Below are positions 14,275-24,900 of a stretch of 38,953 nucleotides of DNA, in pieces. Position 1 is the first letter of the stretch, and every line of letters starts with the position of its first letter. The DNA comes from an uncultured Clostridia bacterium (GTDB lineage: Bacteria; Bacillota; Clostridia; UBA1381). The DNA lies in NCBI GenBank assembly GCA_934487205.1, contig CAKSRS010000018.1:1-38953 (forward strand), read 5' to 3'. The translations under genes and the position numbers were made by a program. The notes under the pieces are model-generated. The model did not search any database. It saw nothing but the letters and a program-made list of their open reading frames with translations, and had not been told where the DNA came from.

Positions 14275-15117
14275 ATGTTTAATTTATTAAAAAAGAAATT
14301 ATATATGATACTCGCAATGGTGTTTTGTATACTTTCCGTAGTGCTGACGTTCAATTATGTTATAATCGAGAAGACAATACGTAACGACTACATAAAGAAA
14401 GCGGAGGACATAGCGAGAAAACACATAGAGGATTTTAATGTTAAAATGGATTATGTAGAAAACATTACATCGGTATTTCTAAACAATTTACAGTTGAAAT
14501 ACGGCGGAAATATACCGTTTGATAATTTTAATATTGAGGTCAGTAATATCAAAATATACAGCAATGATATTGACGGTATCGGAATTTTTTTTGATAACGG
14601 CAGAAAGATAGTATCAGAATCTGTATATTTACAGTATCAGCAGACTTTTTTTGAAAAGATAAGAGAGGACATATCGTCGTTCTGGTATATCGAAACGGAG
14701 AATAACAGGAAAGAACAAAAATTATATTTTGTCATGCCTTTTAAACAGGGGGATAATCTCGGATATGTTATTGCTGATGCCGGGAAGCTGCGAAAGAATT
14801 TCAACCCGGACGGCGTATTTATGAAACAATCCTTAGTATCATTGGAAAATGAATATGGAAGGTTCATTATATATGATGAGGGAAATAATAACAAAATAAA
14901 TATTTCCAAACGGCTTGATAACGGGATAAATATGAAAGTATTAGTGCAGGATGCGGCGCTGAAAAACCGGCTTAGAATAGCGTTGATTGCCATAATAGGC
15001 TTTGGATTGCTTGTTATGTTTCTTGCAGTTATAGCTGCAAGAAACATTATTAATTCAATTATAAGTGAAATGGAAAAGCTTAAGCAGGAAATAGATACGT
15101 ATGCATCACAAAAATAA
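14275..15117 (+). CDS. membrane sensor protein without a kinase domain
   Basis: A 280-aa protein. The first membrane segment is at about 10-30 (MILAMVFCILSVVLTF). An extracellular Cache-like domain follows (about 35-235; DGIGIFFDNGRKIV and YVIADAGKL are typical strands), then a second membrane segment (about 237-258, ALIAIIGFGLLVMFLAVIAA). It ends soon after this, in a short HAMP-like helix (ISEMEKLKQEI). The HisKA/HATPase domains of YesM-type kinases are absent, and the response-regulator gene starts 16 bases later, so no kinase part is hidden downstream. It may be an accessory ligand sensor for the full kinase at 16742 or the remnant of a duplicated kinase. Confidence 0.75.
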   Translation: MFNLLKKKLYMILAMVFCILSVVLTFNYVIIEKTIRNDYIKKAEDIARKHIEDFNVKMDYVENITSVFLNNLQLKYGGNIPFDNFNIEVSNIKIYSNDIDGIGIFFDNGRKIVSESVYLQYQQTFFEKIREDISSFWYIETENNRKEQKLYFVMPFKQGDNLGYVIADAGKLRKNFNPDGVFMKQSLVSLENEYGRFIIYDEGNNNKINISKRLDNGINMKVLVQDAALKNRLRIALIAIIGFGLLVMFLAVIAARNIINSIISEMEKLKQEIDTYASQK

Positions 15118-15133
15118 CCGGAGGGTGGATAGA

Positions 15134-16729
15134 ATGGTAACAGTGATGGTAGTAGACGATGAATATTTGGTAAGACGCGGAATAAGGGAAACCATTGATT
15201 GGCAGCAGTATGGCTTTGAGATAATATGCGAGGCCGCCAACGGCTTGGAGGGGTACGACAATTACCTGATGTATCGTCCGGACATAATAATAACAGATGT
15301 AAGAATGAAAAAAATGACCGGGCTTTCGATGATTGAAAAATTAAAAGAAACCGACGGTTTTTCGTCGGACATTATTGTGATTTCGGCATACGATGATTTC
15401 AAGTATGCGCAAAGGGCAATGGAAAGCGGCGTTGACGCGTATATTTTGAAGCCCATTCAGGAAAAAGAGCTTATTTCGGCAATGCTGAGAATAAAAAGCG
15501 AAAGAGAAATTAAACAAAAACAAAAAAATATTCTTGATGACTATACAAGGCAAATTCCTACAGTGAAAAATCTTGTAATCTTGGAACTTCTTGAGGGAAA
15601 ATACAAAAACAGCGATGAAATAAAAAACAAGCAGGAGATGTACCGGATTGAATTGCCGAATGGCGAATATACGGTTGCGTGCATAAAATACGATAATCTT
15701 ACCGAGATTACGGAGAATACTGTCCAGCTCCAGCGCGATTTGGAAGAGGTATTGTCATATTACGCACGTATTCCGGGTGATATGCGTTATGAGTGGTGCA
15801 AAATAGAAGATGGTTTTGTGGCGCTGATACTCTTTTATCACGATGATAATTATAAGCTTCTGCAGTCCTCAACCTCTAATTTAGTGAATTTCCTGACAAA
15901 TATAAAGGAAAATATTGAGACAATATCGAACAGGACCGTATCGATAGGGTTTTCTCTGGGACATATTAATCCGGACGAAATGAAGGAAGCATTTGACGAG
16001 GCAAGGAGGGCGTTGGCACACAAGAGCTTTGCCGGGAACGGCGCGATTATAGATTATATTACGGTGCCGCAGACAATGACGGCGGCATTGGTTTTTTCAA
16101 ATGAAGATATAGAAAGGATAGTACGGTCTGCCAGAAAAAAAACAGAAGAAGGATTGAATATAGTAAATGATTTCTTTGAAAAGGTAAAAAGTGATTCTTC
16201 AATAGAAATTGAAAGCTTGAAGGATGTAATTCTTGAAATGACGGTTATGATTCTGCGCGAATTTTTTAAAAATACAGAGGAAATGAACAAGGTATACGGA
16301 AGAAGAATTGTTCCCTCAAATGAATTGAAAAGGCTCGAAACAATTTATGATATTGAAGAATGGACAAAGGAAATTATTAAGGGGATTTACGAGTTCTCAT
16401 CAGAGAAAAATCCAAACAGGTATATTATAAGAATTAAAGAAGAAATCGAGGATAAATATTCTGAACCGATTACGGTGCAGAGTATAGCGGATGATTTGCA
16501 TATAAGTCCGTATTATTTGATGCATCTTTTTAAAGAGGAAGAAGGAAAGACCTTCAATCAGTATCTTACAGAGATAAGAATGAATAAGGCTATGCAGATG
16601 CTTAAAACCGGAGAGTACAAGGTGTATGAAATTGCGGAGATGCTCGGATACAAGGACACAACCTATTTTTCGTATATATTTAAAAAGACAACAGGACATA
16701 CGCCGCGTGAAATAATAGCCAACAAATAA
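15134..16729 (+). CDS. YesN-like response regulator, AraC-type
   Basis: A 531-aa protein. The receiver domain (2-120) has VVDDE, the phosphorylated Asp55 in ITDVRM, ISAYDDF and the ILKP lysine. A long middle domain (about 150-410) of the YesN type includes RRALAHKSF, and the C-terminal AraC helix-turn-helix pair (about 425-531) has ITVQSIADDLHISPYYLMHL and YKVYEIAEMLGYKDTTYFSY. ATG 15134 is chosen for the GGAGGGTGG site just upstream; the frame is open from 15101. It should be phosphorylated by the kinase encoded next and activate the transport and surface genes, most likely at the promoter near 18573-18601. Confidence 0.93.
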   Translation: MVTVMVVDDEYLVRRGIRETIDWQQYGFEIICEAANGLEGYDNYLMYRPDIIITDVRMKKMTGLSMIEKLKETDGFSSDIIVISAYDDFKYAQRAMESGVDAYILKPIQEKELISAMLRIKSEREIKQKQKNILDDYTRQIPTVKNLVILELLEGKYKNSDEIKNKQEMYRIELPNGEYTVACIKYDNLTEITENTVQLQRDLEEVLSYYARIPGDMRYEWCKIEDGFVALILFYHDDNYKLLQSSTSNLVNFLTNIKENIETISNRTVSIGFSLGHINPDEMKEAFDEARRALAHKSFAGNGAIIDYITVPQTMTAALVFSNEDIERIVRSARKKTEEGLNIVNDFFEKVKSDSSIEIESLKDVILEMTVMILREFFKNTEEMNKVYGRRIVPSNELKRLETIYDIEEWTKEIIKGIYEFSSEKNPNRYIIRIKEEIEDKYSEPITVQSIADDLHISPYYLMHLFKEEEGKTFNQYLTEIRMNKAMQMLKTGEYKVYEIAEMLGYKDTTYFSYIFKKTTGHTPREIIANK

Positions 16730-16741
16730 AGGGGAAGAGTA

Positions 16742-18502
16742 ATGCGTTTTTTTGGTGTGTTTGAAAAATCGGGGTCGGGCGTTTCCGAAACGGACAGACA
16801 GCGGCAGCCCGAGAAACATTATGAGCGGATATACATCAAGCTGTTGCGCGTTATTACGCTGTGCACGATTATTCCGTGTATTATAGTATGCCTTTTTACA
16901 AATGTATATGTGCGTAATATAGTAGTAAATAAACATATGTTATCCTATCTTGATGGTATTTACGAAAATATCCGGGAGTCAATAAACGGCTATATAAATC
17001 AGATATCGGCATATTCAATGTATATTTTTGCTGACAAAAAAATATATTCGTTCTACACCGATCGGACTTTGTCTTATGAACAAAAGAAGTGTGCAATACA
17101 AGACTATCTCAATACGTATTGGAGTAATAATGAACTGGTAGCAAATGTTGATATATTAGTGGACGAGGACAGAGTTATCAGAAAAAAAGACGAAAGAATT
17201 GAAGCAGTGTCTAGGACTTTTACGTCAAAGCTTTCAAGAAACAAGGTACTCATCTCCGACGATATTGTCCGTTCGGAAACGGGTGAAGAATATCTGGTTT
17301 TCGGGCGCGAGGTGTTTAACCTTGATAACGGTAAAAAGCTGTTCGACCTGCTTTTATATATTCCCGAGAGCAGGCTGAGTGATGCGCTTTCCGAATTCAA
17401 TAAAGATAATAACCTGATATTTGTCACATCAAATGATAAGGTTATACTGCATACCGACAAGTCCAAACTGGGTCATTATGTTTTATCGCCGGTTGAAGGA
17501 CTTAATCCGAATGCCGTCTATCAAACGACGGGAGATTACTTTTACGGCAACAAAGACCTGAAAATACAAATTGCCACCGAAGATTCATGGAAGATAGAAA
17601 GCAGAATGGATAACGGCTGGATGTATGAAGCATTAAATCGTTTCAATATGGAAATAACGGTTTTGCTGATTGTGTCAACCATCTTTTCGCTTATTCTATC
17701 GCTCATTATCCCTAATTCGATGTTGAAGTCAATTACCACATTAAAAAAACGAATGAACGGTTTTGTCACCAATGGAGGGCTGAAAAAGCAAGGCACAGAG
17801 ATAACATTGCCGGAAATAAAAGAACTTGAGGACAGTTTCAATAAAATGTCAGTGCAGATAAATGACCTTATTGAAAAGAATAATAAAGAGAAAGAAATTC
17901 AGCGGCGGACTGAATTAAAAGCGCTGCAGGCACAGATAAATCCTCATTTTATATATAATGCGCTTGATGCAATTGCGTGGTATGCGAAAATAGAAAAGCA
18001 GTCATATATTGCAGAGATGATATGTCAGCTTGCTACTTTTTTTCGCATCAGCCTGCACCGCGGCGACAGTATAATAACGCTGCGTGAAGAAATAGCGCAC
18101 CTGGAAAGCTATGCTGCGATAGAAAAGATGCGCTACCCTGACTTATTCAGTATTTCATATAAAATTCAGGAAAATCTGATGGATATAAAGGTTCTGAAGA
18201 TAATTCTTCAGCCGGTTGTGGAAAACTCCATAAAGCACGGGTTTGAGGATATGTCAGAGGGCGGGGAAATAAATATAACCGCGTATCAGAACAGCGGCGA
18301 CTTGATTATAGAAATAGAAGATAACGGAAAGGGAACAGATGTTAATCCGCTGGTGACGGGCTCGAAAAAAGGATACGGTATATATAATATAGATGAAAGA
18401 ATTAAGCTGACATACGGAGAAGGATACGGTGTGCAGTTTAAAAGCGTCATAGGCAAAGGTACCACAGTAAAATTGAAAATGAAAGTTGACGCGGATATTT
18501 AG
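16742..18502 (+). CDS. YesM-like sensor histidine kinase
   Basis: A 586-aa protein. It has a 35-residue cytoplasmic start, a membrane segment (about 38-62), an extracellular sensor domain (to about 300), a second membrane segment (about 304-328), HAMP (about 330-385), a His_kinase domain with QINPHFIYNALDAI (phospho-acceptor His402) and an HATPase domain (VVENSIKHG, EDNGKGTD, GYGIYNIDERI). This is the LytS/YesM class common in Clostridia glycan loci. It starts 12 bases after the regulator gene and forms a co-transcribed pair with it. Its probable ligand is a sugar or a sugar-loaded binding protein. A terminator follows the gene. Confidence 0.92.
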   Translation: MRFFGVFEKSGSGVSETDRQRQPEKHYERIYIKLLRVITLCTIIPCIIVCLFTNVYVRNIVVNKHMLSYLDGIYENIRESINGYINQISAYSMYIFADKKIYSFYTDRTLSYEQKKCAIQDYLNTYWSNNELVANVDILVDEDRVIRKKDERIEAVSRTFTSKLSRNKVLISDDIVRSETGEEYLVFGREVFNLDNGKKLFDLLLYIPESRLSDALSEFNKDNNLIFVTSNDKVILHTDKSKLGHYVLSPVEGLNPNAVYQTTGDYFYGNKDLKIQIATEDSWKIESRMDNGWMYEALNRFNMEITVLLIVSTIFSLILSLIIPNSMLKSITTLKKRMNGFVTNGGLKKQGTEITLPEIKELEDSFNKMSVQINDLIEKNNKEKEIQRRTELKALQAQINPHFIYNALDAIAWYAKIEKQSYIAEMICQLATFFRISLHRGDSIITLREEIAHLESYAAIEKMRYPDLFSISYKIQENLMDIKVLKIILQPVVENSIKHGFEDMSEGGEINITAYQNSGDLIIEIEDNGKGTDVNPLVTGSKKGYGIYNIDERIKLTYGEGYGVQFKSVIGKGTTVKLKMKVDADI

Positions 18503-18550
18503 TATGAAAAATTATTTGTGATTTCCTGTTTAAAAGATAGCAGAAAAACA

Positions 18551-18594
18551 AAAGAAATAGCAGTATTATTTATTGTCTGCTGTTTCTTTTTTTT
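18551..18594 (+). terminator. terminator after the two-component operon
   Basis: AAAGAAATAGCAG (18551-18563) pairs with CTGCTGTTTCTTT (18577-18589) with one T-G pair and a 13-base loop, followed by T's to 18594. The right arm overlaps the promoter of the transport operon. Confidence 0.75.
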
Positions 18595-18601
18595 GTATAA
18601 T
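18573..18601 (+). promoter_or_regulatory. promoter of the transport/surface operon, overlapping the terminator
   Basis: TTGTCT (18573-18578), a 17-base spacer and a perfect TATAAT (18596-18601). The -35 box is imperfect, as expected of an activated promoter. The transcript leader to ATG 18668 would be about 60 bases. No clear AraC-type binding repeat was identified. Confidence 0.65.
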
Positions 18602-18667
18602 AGATATATAAACCAAGACAAAATACGGTCTAAAAATGTGAAAAAAAACAATAAAAGGAGCGATTTT

Positions 18668-20074
18668 ATGAAAAAGAACGTATTATCCGCAGTTTTGGCT
18701 GTGATGCTTTTAACAACCGGGCTATCCGGCTGCGGCGTGAAAAAAAGTCAGACCGGTCAGAGCGGCAGCGACGGGAAAATTGTAATCAGCATAGGCGAGT
18801 GGCCGTCTGAGAACAGACCGACCGAGAGAAAAGAATACGAAAAGTACGTTGAGAAAATGAAAGAAGTTCGTCCTGATGTAGAAATCGTGCCCGATGAATG
18901 GGCGTATGATCTGCAGACATTTTTGCCGAAAGCGTCAAGCGGACAGCTGCCGACAATGTATAATTGTCATTTGACGGAAACAAAAAAGATAATTAATGCG
19001 GGATACTCGGCAGATATAACAGACATTTTGGATGAACTCGGCTATACTGAGTATCTGAATAAACAGGTTCTTTCGCTCTGCGAGAAGGATGGAAGATATT
19101 ACGGTATTCCGAACGGATACTATATTCAGGGTCTCAACTGCAATGTTGAACTGTTCAAACAGGCGGGACTTGTAGATGAAAACGGTGTTCCAAAATTCCC
19201 TCAGACATGGGATGAGGTTGCCGAAACAGCATCAATAATCAAGAAAAAAACAGGCAAGGCGGGATTGGTGCTACCTACAATAAATAATTGCGGCGGATGG
19301 CATTTTATGAATATTGCGTGGAGCTACGGCGTTGAGTTTATGAAACAGGAGGGAGATAAGTGGATTGCAACTTTTGATACACCCGAATGTGTGGCTGCGC
19401 TGCAATATGTAAAAGATTTGAAATGGAAATGGGATGCTTTGCCGGACAATGCGCTTATCGACCAGCCGGAGATGCAGAAATTGTTTGCTACAAGACAGGG
19501 CGCAATGTATATTTCGTCCGGACCGGATAATGCCCTTACCGATACATATGGCATGGCGGTGACCGATTATTCCGGAACGCAAATTCCGGAAGGTCCCAAG
19601 GGCAGATTTGCACAGATGGGCGGAAAAACACATATGTTCTCGCCCGATGCAACACCCGAGCAGATTCAGGCATGCTTTGACTGGCTGAAAATTGCCGAGA
19701 AATTTGAACCGGCGCTGACCGAAGAGCAGCAAACGGCTTACGTTGATCAGATGCGTGAAACTCTCAGAAACAGAAATGAACAGGGATATGTTGTGTCCGG
19801 CGCAAGCTCGGGAATATGGGAAATCCCCGAACTTAACGAAAAGCTTAACGCGCTTGGAAGAGAAGAAGCAAATATCGAGCTTGAAATGTGCGAAGGTATC
19901 CTTAACTACGAGGGTGTAACGGTAAAGGCAGAAGAGCCGATGAATTGTCAGGATTTGTACGGTATACTCGACGCTTGCATACAGTCAGTATTGACTGAGA
20001 AGGATGCTGACCCCGCGGCGCTTATCAAAAAAGCAAACGAGGACTTCCAGCGTAATTTCCTGGATAAAATCTAA
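18668..20074 (+). CDS. ABC transporter sugar-binding lipoprotein
   Basis: A 468-aa protein; ATG 18668 follows AAAAGGAG, and the frame open from 18518 is only leader. The signal peptide ends in the lipobox LSGC with Cys22, so the protein is anchored as a lipoprotein on the outer face of the membrane. The mature part matches family 1/8 extracellular solute-binding proteins: GEWPSENRP near the start, YGIPNGYYIQGLNCNVELFKQ, PQTWDEVAETASII and the late YGILDACIQSVL. It delivers oligosaccharides to the two permeases that follow. The substrate is unknown. A strong hairpin after the gene may raise its level over that of the permeases. Confidence 0.9.
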   Translation: MKKNVLSAVLAVMLLTTGLSGCGVKKSQTGQSGSDGKIVISIGEWPSENRPTERKEYEKYVEKMKEVRPDVEIVPDEWAYDLQTFLPKASSGQLPTMYNCHLTETKKIINAGYSADITDILDELGYTEYLNKQVLSLCEKDGRYYGIPNGYYIQGLNCNVELFKQAGLVDENGVPKFPQTWDEVAETASIIKKKTGKAGLVLPTINNCGGWHFMNIAWSYGVEFMKQEGDKWIATFDTPECVAALQYVKDLKWKWDALPDNALIDQPEMQKLFATRQGAMYISSGPDNALTDTYGMAVTDYSGTQIPEGPKGRFAQMGGKTHMFSPDATPEQIQACFDWLKIAEKFEPALTEEQQTAYVDQMRETLRNRNEQGYVVSGASSGIWEIPELNEKLNALGREEANIELEMCEGILNYEGVTVKAEEPMNCQDLYGILDACIQSVLTEKDADPAALIKKANEDFQRNFLDKI

Positions 20075-20081
20075 ACTGTCC

Positions 20082-20131
20082 GACCGCTGCGCGCCTTCGC
20101 ATAATTATCGAAGGCGCGCATATGTGCGGTC
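20082..20131 (+). promoter_or_regulatory. very stable hairpin between binding protein and permease genes
   Basis: GACCGC and TGCGCGCCTTCG (20082-20099) pair with CGAAGGCGCGCA (20109-20120) and GCGGTC (20126-20131), 18 pairs in all with one five-base bulge and a nine-base loop. No T-run follows. It is probably an mRNA-stabilising or partial-termination element favouring the binding protein, a common arrangement in ABC operons. Confidence 0.7.
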
Positions 20132-20163
20132 ATAAAAGAGCTGAAAGGAGCAGTAAACATATA

Positions 20164-21054
20164 ATGAATTTCGGACAAAAAATAAAGGGCCTGTATAAAA
20201 GGAATATAACAGGCTGGCTGCTGATGCTTCCAAGCTTGTTGTTATTTTATTTCCTTGTATGGCGTCCGATAGGAGTGGGAATAACATACTCCTTCTTTAA
20301 ACTTCAAAACTATGTGCCGGTTGAATTTGTCGGATTTGACAACTATCGCGACGTAGTTACAGATATGCTTTTCATAAAAACACTTACCAACAGTATTAAA
20401 TATGTTTTGTGGTCTTTTGTTATCGGGTTTCTGCCGCCTATACTGCTTGCAGTGATAATAAACGAAATGGTACATATGAACGGATTTTTTAAATTTTCAA
20501 TTTATTTTCCGCAGATTGTACCAACGGTTGCGGCGGCGCTTATATGGTACTTTCTGTATTTGCCGGGTGACGGCGGTGTTCTGAACATTATACTGGGTAA
20601 ATTCGGAATACCGGCGCAGGAATGGCTGCAAAACGGAAAAATGACTATTCCTCTTATAATAGTTATGTCGACATGGCAGGGGTGCGGCGGAACGATGATT
20701 TTGTATCTTGCTGCACTTCAGGGAATAAATCAGGAACTGTATGAGGCTGCCAAAATTGACGGCGCCAATATTCCGGGCAGATTTTTCAACATTACACTGC
20801 CGTCAATTTTTCCGATAATCGTGCTGCAGTTTGTAAGGCAGATAATAGGAATATTCCAGATAATGAATGAGCCGATGATGATGACCGGCGGCGGACCGAA
20901 TAATGCGTCCATCAGTTTGAATTTGCAGAGCTTTAACTATGCCTTTAAAAATTTTCAGCCGGAACGCGCAATGGCTCTCGGCGTAGTAACATTTATAATA
21001 CTGATGTGCGTCACCTGTTTCTATTTTAAGATGCAGAAGAAGTATTCGGAATAA
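20164..21054 (+). CDS. LplB/YteP-type sugar ABC permease 1
   Basis: A 296-aa membrane protein with about six membrane segments, beginning WLLMLPSLLLFYFLVW and ending with VVTFIILMCVTCFYF. The cytoplasmic EAA loop is YEAAKIDGANIPGRFFNITLP, where the ATPase docks. The ATG at 20164 is preferred over the in-frame one at 20122, which lies inside the hairpin and lacks a ribosome binding site. It pairs with the permease at 21071. No ATPase gene is present, so a shared MsmK/MsmX-type ATPase encoded elsewhere is expected. Confidence 0.92.
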   Translation: MNFGQKIKGLYKRNITGWLLMLPSLLLFYFLVWRPIGVGITYSFFKLQNYVPVEFVGFDNYRDVVTDMLFIKTLTNSIKYVLWSFVIGFLPPILLAVIINEMVHMNGFFKFSIYFPQIVPTVAAALIWYFLYLPGDGGVLNIILGKFGIPAQEWLQNGKMTIPLIIVMSTWQGCGGTMILYLAALQGINQELYEAAKIDGANIPGRFFNITLPSIFPIIVLQFVRQIIGIFQIMNEPMMMTGGGPNNASISLNLQSFNYAFKNFQPERAMALGVVTFIILMCVTCFYFKMQKKYSE

Positions 21055-21070
21055 CGGAAAGGAAAATAGT

Positions 21071-21961
21071 ATGAATGGGTTTGAAAAAAAAGATAAAGGA
21101 ATTATCACATCTATCGATCTAAAACAGCGACATATAAAAATAGGATATTGGATTGTATTTGCGCTATTGATGATAATTTCTCTTGTAGTAATCTTTCCGG
21201 TTATCTGGATAATTTTATCGAGCTTTAAAGATGTGAATGAATTTTTGCAGACGCCGCCGACACTGTTCCCCAAAAGCTTTCATCCGGAAAAGCTTATACA
21301 GGTATGGGAAAAACTCGGAATAGGAAGATATTATTTTAACACATTTGTTGTGGCGTTGGGAGACTTGTTTTTTGCCATCGGTATTAATGGGTTGGCAGGA
21401 TATGTAATATCAAGATTGAAGCCAAAGGGAGCAAATGTATTTTTCATATTGGTTTTGTGGTCTATGATGCTTCCGAGTGCGGTAAGCCTTGTGCCCCTTT
21501 TTATAACATTTATGGATTTCCCGGTGCTGCACATAAATTTGACTAATACTTATTGGCCTATGTGGTTGATGAAGGGTGCTGGAGCATTCTATGTACTTCT
21601 GTTTAAGAGTTTTTTCGACTCGATTTCAATATCGTACATAGAGGCCGCAAGAATTGACGGCTGCAGCGATTTTAAAATATTCAGAACAATTATTTTGCCG
21701 CTGTCAATTCCTATTGTAACGACAATTGCTATTTTTAGTTTTAATACATCGTGGTCGGAATTTTTGTGGCCGTACTTGATTTTAAAGGATAAGGAACTGT
21801 TTACGGTTCCGGTACAGATTTTCAGAATGAAAACAGCCGGCTTTATGATGGATCAGTATGTTATAGTTTTGTTCTTCTCGATGCTGCCGTGTACGATTAT
21901 TTTCCTGCTTTTCCAGAAGCAGATAATGAACGGTGTGTCAATGGGAGGTATAAAAGGCTAA
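21071..21961 (+). CDS. YtcP/AraQ-type sugar ABC permease 2
   Basis: A 296-aa membrane protein with about six membrane segments. It begins with a cytoplasmic tail, then YWIVFALLMIISLVVIFPVIW. The EAA loop is YIEAARIDGCSDFKIFRTII, followed by LPLSIP. It ends with IMNGVSMGGIKG, typical of this permease class (usually ...G...GA.KG). It starts 16 bases after permease 1 and completes the transmembrane channel. Confidence 0.92.
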   Translation: MNGFEKKDKGIITSIDLKQRHIKIGYWIVFALLMIISLVVIFPVIWIILSSFKDVNEFLQTPPTLFPKSFHPEKLIQVWEKLGIGRYYFNTFVVALGDLFFAIGINGLAGYVISRLKPKGANVFFILVLWSMMLPSAVSLVPLFITFMDFPVLHINLTNTYWPMWLMKGAGAFYVLLFKSFFDSISISYIEAARIDGCSDFKIFRTIILPLSIPIVTTIAIFSFNTSWSEFLWPYLILKDKELFTVPVQIFRMKTAGFMMDQYVIVLFFSMLPCTIIFLLFQKQIMNGVSMGGIKG

Positions 21962-21987
21962 AAATATTAAAAGGAGAGTGGATTTTG

Positions 21988-24900
21988 ATGAAAAAGAACA
22001 TTTTAACCAAAAGACTTGTTTCAGCAATTTGTTCCGCAGCGATGCTTGTTTCGTGCGTGCCGGCATTTACGGCGGCTGCTGCCGAAAATGATGAAACGCT
22101 TTACGTGTTGAGCGGAAATAATTTCACTGATGCCGATAAGGCACTGTATTCGGGGAAAACGCTTGTTATACCGGATACCGGTGCGGAATACACGTGGACA
22201 TCGGATTCTGACACAAACTTTAAAACAGGTGACATATACGATTCGGCAAACGCAGTTTCGGGATTGCTCCCGACAAACAGACAGATGGTAGGTGGAACGA
22301 TACAGAGCGATGACGGAAGAGGGGTGCTTTGGACTAATTGGAATTCCGATAGTTTCAACACAGCCCAGTTTGACCTAAAAGGCGTTTATGACATTAACGC
22401 TGTTGATGTGTGGAGTCTGGCAAAGAAAAATAAGGACACCACCGGACCGCTTTATTACCTAATCGGTGATATAGAAATTTATGCGGGAACGGAAAAAAAC
22501 AATATGCGGAAGGTATGGTCCGGAAATGCCGCCGATCCGATAAAAGCGGATTTGGACGCATATTTCGGTTCCGGAACAGACGTTAATAAATATGAACAGA
22601 CATCTGCAACGTTTGACACCGTTAAGGCAAGATACGTAAATATAAGAGTAAAAAGACAGCCCAATTATACCGTGACCGTCAGTGATGGTACAAAGACAAC
22701 GGTCAGAGTTCCGAACGGTATTGCAGCGGAAATGGTAATTTTCGGTACGCTTGCAAACGGCGCGGACGAAGTAACGGTTAGAAAGGTTCAGGCAAGGGCT
22801 GCGGAATATTTGGCGATGCGTGATTATTACACCGCCGATAGCGTAGAGACGCTTGAAACAGCGTTGACAAATCTGAATGAGGCTGATGCAGAGATTGCCA
22901 CTGTTTTTGTTCAGGAGGTTGAAGCAGCGATTGAAAATCTGATGCCGGGAAAAACTCATTATACGCTTTCGGGCAACAAATGGTCAGACGCTTCTAAAGC
23001 GGCATATACAAGCTGGGGCGAAACACTGGCAAGCGATTTGCCGGGCAACACAACATCACATACGTGGGATTCAAAATCGGCGCCGTGGGAGGGCACGGAT
23101 AAGCTTACGACAGGAGATTTTGTAGATACAAACATATCGCTTTTTTCTAAGTGGAATGAAGTAAACCCGCATCTGGCGTATTATGATCTCGGCGGAAATT
23201 ATGTTGTTGACCGTGTGGATGTCATTCAGCATATGAATGTAAGTAACGGAGTGATACAGGGCAGTCAGCGTATGGGCTCGGTATATATTTGGCTGTCCGA
23301 TGACGGAGTCAATTACACAAAAGCAGCGGTCGAATTGGGTAATGACAGCAATCCGGTATATAACGAGATCGGAGAACATTCTTTTACAAAGACAACCGTA
23401 ACCTTTGCACCGAAGAAGGCGCGCTATGTTGCGGTGCAGACGGCAAAAAGGAGTGATAAGAACCAGTACACTCTCGCACAAACCGCAATTTTCGGCTATG
23501 AGACGAAAACAATCGGACTGGAAAGAAGTATAGCAAATGCCCAAAAGTATCTTGACTTTAAAGCCCTCTACACAGGCGAGACGGCTCAGGCGCTGCAGAC
23601 GGCTGTGACAGATGCAAAGACTCTGACCGACGACAGCGCGGAAACGGATATAACGTCGGCGCAGACAGCAATTGCAGCTGCAATCGACACGCTTGTTCCG
23701 GTAAACGGCAGAAGAATTTTCTCGGGCAACAGCTTAAGTACCGAGGATAAAAATGTGTACAACAGTGACAGCAGCGTAAGCACGGATCCGGTGCAGAATG
23801 AACCGACATATGAAATTCTTTCCGATGCCGAGGCAATAAAAGTACACGGCACAGATCCAACAAGGCTGAAAAACGGTAAGCTGCTTTCGCCCAACGAGTA
23901 TTTGTGCACACAATGGAACACTGCGAATGAGCTTATTGTAAGCTGGGATCTCGGGAAAGACGCGGTTGTCGACAGAGTTGATATGTTTTTGCCGAAAGCA
24001 CCCGATACAGCTGCCGGCACGGTTACGGTAAGCGTTTCGCACGACGGAGAGACATATACGGAGGTCGGATATAAGACACTGAGCAGCGAGGGCGAGGATT
24101 ATACCGTATTAGTCCATTGGGCAAGCGGGGATCAGTACGAATGGCTCACGAGTGTTAAATTTGCCCCCGAAAAAGCGCGCTATGTGAAAGCTGTATTGAC
24201 GCGTTCAAGTGCGTCGGGTATCTATAAGACCGCAATAAACGAGATGATTATATTTGGTATAAGTGCCGACACCGGCGCACTTGAGGCGGAAGTAAATAAA
24301 TACAGCAATGAAAAGCTGGAGGAGCTCAGGGGCATACTGACGGAGGAAAGCTATAACGGACTGACAGCTGCAATAGCGACGGCAAATACCGTTATCGGTG
24401 ACGCTTCAAAAACACAGACAGAGATTGACGCAGAGCTTGCAAAGCTTAAAGCTGCGTTTGAGAATTTCGAGTACACCTCTACGGCGGGAGTACTGACCTG
24501 CAACCTCAAAAACGATACTGACAAATCACTTTATACCGGATATGACAATCTGTATACGGGGCTGTCATATACAATTGTCGGAAATGCGGATAATGCCGCG
24601 GGAAACACCAATCTGACCGACGGAAATATTACGGACCCGCGTGTGGGAAAAGACGGAGAGCTTGTCTGGGGCAAATACTATGATAATTCACCAAAAGAAG
24701 AAATCAGCGTAATAGTGGACGCCGGACAGGAGGTATATTTCACAGGTGCGGATTTGTATGAGGTAATGTACAATCCGGTTCAGGGTATCGGAGATCTCAG
24801 TATATCTGTCAGCACAGACGGTACGGAGTACACCGAGGTATGGTCCGAAACTTCCGGGAAAACGGTACAGGCGGGCGACAGAGTTATAAACAAGCTTGGC

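Noticed and set aside
18518..18667. N-terminal extension of the binding protein from 18518
   Set aside because: This stretch contains the terminator and promoter, and the lipoprotein signal peptide starts at 18668 with its own ribosome binding site.
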